This document shows positions 61,116 to 64,000 of a stretch of 64,000 bases of DNA, in pieces. The stretch lies in assembly GCA_037478855.1 (NCBI GenBank), contig JBBFLY010000001.1:1-64000 (forward strand). Reading direction: 5' to 3'. Below the pieces are notes generated by a model. That model was not told where the DNA came from. It ran no database searches and saw nothing but the letters and a program-made list of their open reading frames with translations. The position numbers were made by a program, and so were the translations under genes. Every line of letters starts with the position of its first letter. The stretch's first letter is position 1. The stretch is from Rhabdothermincola sp037478855. GTDB taxonomy: Bacteria; Actinomycetota; Acidimicrobiia; Acidimicrobiales; Acidimicrobilacustridaceae.

Positions 61116-62558
61116 TCAGAAGTCGAGCGCTGACAGCTCGGCGTGCCAGCCCTTCGCCCGTTCGACCGCCTCCCGCCACCGGTCCCGGTCGAGCTTCCCG
61201 TTGGGCTCGACCACCTCGCGGGGTCGCCAGGTGGCGGCGATGTCGTCCCACCCGACCCACGTTCCCGTGGTGAGCCCGGCGAGCAGGGCCGCCCCGAGGG
61301 TGGTGGCCTCCACCACCGGCGAGACCTCCACTGGGCGCCCGCAGGCGTTGGCGAGCGCCTGCACGAAGGTGGGGTTGCGGCTCATGCCGCCGTCGACCCG
61401 CACTGCGGGGATCGGTGTCCCACCGTCGAGCTCAGCCGCCTCCACCAGGTCGGCGCCCCGCTGGGCCACGCCCTCGAGCACCGCTCGCACCAGCTGCGGA
61501 CGTCCCGTACCCCGGGTGAGCCCGAGCAGGGTGCCTCGCGCACCGTAGTCCCAGAAGGGGGTGCCGAGACCGAGCAGCGCCGGCACGTACACCACCCCGT
61601 CGGTGTCGGTGCACGCAGCGGCGACGTCGTGGGACTGCTCCACGCTCTCGATCACGCCCAGGTCGTCGCGCAGCCACTCCACGTTGCTGCCAGCTGAGAG
61701 CATGATCGCCTCGATGCCCCACATGACCCGGCCGTCTCGTCGCCAGGTCACGATCGGGAACGTGCCACCGCCGCCGCGGGTGTCGAAGCCCGGACGGTCC
61801 GGTCCGTACACGGTGTCGAGCATCCCACCGGTGCCGAACGTGATCTTCGCCGGGCCGGGCGCCACGCAGCCCTGACCGACCAGCGACGCCTGTTGATCCC
61901 CGACCAGCGCGGCGATTGGGGGGGCGCCTGGCAGCGCGCTGGCCTCGCCGACGACCTCGGTGGTGTCGACGATCGTGGGCAGGACCTCGACTGGCACCCG
62001 GAGGATGTCGAGAACCCGCTGGTCCCACCCCCGGCCTTCCCGGTCCACGAGCCCGGTGACCGCCGCGTTGGACAGGTCGGAGACGTGCACCGCACCCTGC
62101 GAGAGTCGCCACGCGATCCAGCTGTCGACCGTGCCGAAGCACAGGTCGCGCACGCGCTCAGGATCATGCTGGTCGAGCAGGTGGGCGAGCTTGGTGGCCG
62201 ACAGGTTGGGGGCCAGCCGCAGACCCTCGGCTTGGAGGGCCAGGCAGTCACCGACCGTGCGCAGGTCCTGCCAGCCGATGCCCGGCCCGACCGGGACGCC
62301 GCTGCTCCGGTCCCACACGATCGTCGACGCCCGCTGGTTGGTGATGCCCACCGCCGTCACCGAGCCGACCGCTGCCAGCACCTCGTTCGCGCAGTCGAGC
62401 GCGGCATCGGCCATCGCGGCCGCGTCGAACTCGACGAGGCCAGGGGCCGGGGTGGAGGGCAGGACCTCGCGCCGGGCCTCGTGGGTGATCTGTGCGTCGG
62501 GGTTGACGATCGCCGCCCGCACGGCGCTCGTGCCCACATCGATGACGAGCAAGCTCAC
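61116..62558 (-). CDS. glpK: FGGY-family kinase, glycerol kinase-like
   Basis: The 480-residue protein has the ATP/sugar kinase core: LLVIDVGTSAVRAAIVN, the GlpK-like substrate block GITNQRASTIVWDRSSG with IGWQDLRT, FGTGGMLD and RVDGGMSRNPTFVQALANAC. The W-Q-D version (glycerol kinases read WQ[CD][RK]R) leaves room for a different polyol. Next to an AGPS-like oxidase it may feed glycerol-3-phosphate into lipid synthesis. GTG start overlaps the upstream gene stop by 4 bases. Confidence 0.82.
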   Translation of the reverse strand: MSLLVIDVGTSAVRAAIVNPDAQITHEARREVLPSTPAPGLVEFDAAAMADAALDCANEVLAAVGSVTAVGITNQRASTIVWDRSSGVPVGPGIGWQDLRTVGDCLALQAEGLRLAPNLSATKLAHLLDQHDPERVRDLCFGTVDSWIAWRLSQGAVHVSDLSNAAVTGLVDREGRGWDQRVLDILRVPVEVLPTIVDTTEVVGEASALPGAPPIAALVGDQQASLVGQGCVAPGPAKITFGTGGMLDTVYGPDRPGFDTRGGGGTFPIVTWRRDGRVMWGIEAIMLSAGSNVEWLRDDLGVIESVEQSHDVAAACTDTDGVVYVPALLGLGTPFWDYGARGTLLGLTRGTGRPQLVRAVLEGVAQRGADLVEAAELDGGTPIPAVRVDGGMSRNPTFVQALANACGRPVEVSPVVEATTLGAALLAGLTTGTWVGWDDIAATWRPREVVEPNGKLDRDRWREAVERAKGWHAELSALDF

Positions 62559-62902
62559 CGGTCACCAACCTTTCGCATCGAACCGATCGCGCCGCCCACG
62601 GCACCCACGGACGCGTACATCATCGTCACGAGGATGAGGGAGAGCACGTTCGGCACCGATCCGCCGAGCGCCGCCCACAACACCCGGACCACCACGTACA
62701 GGCCTGCACCGGTGAGCGCGGCGTTCAGGATCGGCCAGCCCCGCTCGCGCCGGCCGGTGACCACCCCGCCGGCGACGGCGGCAAGCAGGCTCGCTGCTGC
62801 CAGCGCGGTCGAAGCACCCGTCGCGCCCTCCCCGGCTGCGACCCGGGCCACGACCACGACGGGAGCCGCGACCGCCACCGCGACCGCCAACCCGACCCCC
62901 AC
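62555..62902 (-). CDS. Small four-helix membrane protein, unrecognised
   Basis: From the GTG at 62902 the product is 115 residues with about four hydrophobic segments (AVAVAVAAPVVVVARV, LAAASLLAAVAGGVV, ALTGAGLYVVVRVLW, VLSLILVTMMYASVGAV). A TTG at 62926 is an alternative that would couple it to the stop of the FAD oxidase. No family is recognised. It bridges the oxidase and the kinase genes in one minus-strand run. Confidence 0.6.
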   Translation of the reverse strand: MGVGLAVAVAVAAPVVVVARVAAGEGATGASTALAAASLLAAVAGGVVTGRRERGWPILNAALTGAGLYVVVRVLWAALGGSVPNVLSLILVTMMYASVGAVGGAIGSMRKVGDR

Positions 62903-62928
62903 CGATCGCAGCTCGACGGCACCCAACG

Positions 62929-64000
62929 TCAGCGCGAACCGAGGAACGGGTCGGGACCGAACGGGCTGGGCAGGCCGAGCTTGCCCGGGTTGAGGATGCC
63001 CCGGGGGTCGAGCGCCTGCTTGAGGGCGACCAGCACGTCGAACCCTCCGCCGAGGGCCTCGGGCATGAACCGCCCGCGGTTCACGCCCACCCCATGGTGG
63101 TGGCTGAGCGATCCGCCCGCCGCCAGCACCGCGCGGGTGCCGGCATCCCAGACCGCCCGGTAGAAGTCGTCGCCGGCGCCCGGCTCGGGCTTCCCGGCGA
63201 AGGTGAAGTACAGGCATGCTCCGTCGGTGTAGGCGTGGGACTGGTGGGCGCTGACCACGAGGGTTCCCCCCACCGAGCCGATCGCCGCGAGGGTGTCGCG
63301 GTAGATCCGCGGCAGCGACGCCCACGGTCCGGTGATCTCCATGGTGTCGACCACGTACCCGCGGCTGATCAGCGCCTCGAGCGCGGAGACGTCGTTGCGG
63401 TGCTCCATCCAGCGGTCGACCAGCGTGGCGTCGAGTCGGAGCGCGTCGGTGCACTCCTCGGCGACGATCTCCGCGGTGACGTCCACGAGCTGCGGGTCGC
63501 CCTCGTCGTAGACCAGCAGCGGCGCCACCTCGCCGGTGGAGAAGTTCCGCTCCCCTTCGGTCGCGTCGTAGAGCCGGAGCACGGCGGGCGTGGCGCCCCG
63601 GCGCAGCACCCGCCGGCACGCGTCGAGACCCTCTTCGAAGGACGCGAAGCCGAAGGCGGCCTGACGGGTGTGGGTGGGGCAGGGGTGGGTGCGCAGGCGG
63701 GCGCCGACGATCACCCCGAGCGTGCCCTCTGATCCGACGAAGAGCTGGTTGAGGTCAGGGCCGGACGCCTGGCGGGCGTTTCCGCCGGTGCGGATGGTTC
63801 GGCCATCGGCGAGCACGACGTCGAGCCCTACCACCAGATCCTCGATCTTGCCGTAGCGGGTGGAGAGCTGACCCGCCCCCCGACACGCCAGCCACCCCCC
63901 GACGGTCGAGAGGGCCATCGACTGCGGCCAGTGCCCGGCGGTGAGCGTGTGGCCCGACCGCAGCTCGTGCTCGAAGTGATCGCCGAAGGTGCCCGGCAGC
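62929..64000 (-). CDS. FAD-binding oxidase, AGPS-like (C-terminal part)
   Basis: The frame enters from the right edge, so the N-terminus and start are missing; 356 residues are visible. The visible part has the end of the PP-loop FAD domain (STVGGWLACRGAGQLSTRYG, LFVGSEGTLGVIVGARLRTH) and the C-terminal FAD-oxidase domain with SLSHHHGVGVNRG and LDPRGILNPGKL. The triple His and RGRF region match alkyldihydroxyacetonephosphate synthase, which makes ether lipids, more than glycolate oxidase. With the kinase downstream an ether-lipid or glycerolipid role is plausible. Confidence 0.85.
   Translation of the reverse strand, partial: LPGTFGDHFEHELRSGHTLTAGHWPQSMALSTVGGWLACRGAGQLSTRYGKIEDLVVGLDVVLADGRTIRTGGNARQASGPDLNQLFVGSEGTLGVIVGARLRTHPCPTHTRQAAFGFASFEEGLDACRRVLRRGATPAVLRLYDATEGERNFSTGEVAPLLVYDEGDPQLVDVTAEIVAEECTDALRLDATLVDRWMEHRNDVSALEALISRGYVVDTMEITGPWASLPRIYRDTLAAIGSVGGTLVVSAHQSHAYTDGACLYFTFAGKPEPGAGDDFYRAVWDAGTRAVLAAGGSLSHHHGVGVNRGRFMPEALGGGFDVLVALKQALDPRGILNPGKLGLPSPFGPDPFLGSR

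Overview
The window is high-GC DNA, dense in genes, with many GTG starts and 4-base stop/start overlaps (GTGA, ATGA). F420-type LLM oxidoreductase, a GlnE relic, ArsR-type mer control, Tat-lipoproteins and an aerobic cobalamin locus using CobN with a ChlI/ChlD-type subunit all point to an actinomycete, perhaps class Acidimicrobiia. That placement is inference; no rRNA or marker protein fixes it.

Positions 1-6.6 kb look like an accessory region. It holds a secreted Calx-beta/RCC1-repeat protein, a frameshifted and internally deleted glnE relic, a tightly packed cassette (DEDDy exonuclease, beta-class DNA methyltransferase with an unassigned C-terminal domain, putative restriction endonuclease) and a dead IS3-family element abutting the last cassette gene. 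Positions 6.6-31 kb are mostly separate small units: a Mg2+ P-type ATPase, a small membrane protein, an ECF sigma/zinc-finger fusion, an SDR epimerase, an arsR-merA mercury unit with a clear operator, an AhpD-like protein, an RnfD-like membrane protein, a GNAT enzyme, a PAS/GAF histidine kinase, a set of unrecognised small proteins, a TetR/ferritin-like pair with a perfect palindrome, Gfo/Idh and LLM oxidoreductases, a bifunctional penicillin-binding protein followed by a zinc-ribbon coiled coil, a membrane hydrolase-like protein, a histidine phosphatase and a DUF3089 lipoprotein.

Positions 31.1-58.3 kb hold a nearly complete aerobic (late-cobalt) cobalamin locus in four blocks. Block 1 is cobF (+). 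Block 2 (-) is cobB, then an RHH-tetrapyrrole methylase fusion, cobM, cobL, cobE, cobA, cobC and cobD. Block 3 (+) is cobG, cobH, cobI, a cobJ-cobU fusion, cobS and a HAD-cobT fusion. cobK lies alone on the minus strand. Block 4 (+) follows a cobalamin riboswitch: a cbiMN fusion, cbiQ, cbiO, cobQ, a FhuF-like [2Fe-2S] protein, cobN, a chlI-chlD fusion and cobO. Together they cover uroporphyrinogen III methylation, ring contraction, amidation, cobalt import and insertion, adenosylation and nucleotide-loop assembly. No bluB is seen. The odd points are a seventh tetrapyrrole methylase carrying a DNA-binding RHH domain, GTAGGG repeats in front of that gene and between cobB and cobG, a HAD domain on CobT, and the FhuF-like protein inside the riboswitch operon.

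After the cobalamin locus come rnpB (RNase P RNA, minus strand) and a minus-strand run: two Tat-exported ferritin-like proteins, a type I copper lipoprotein, a glycerol-kinase-like FGGY kinase, a small membrane protein and the C-terminal part of an AGPS-like FAD oxidase that runs off the right edge.
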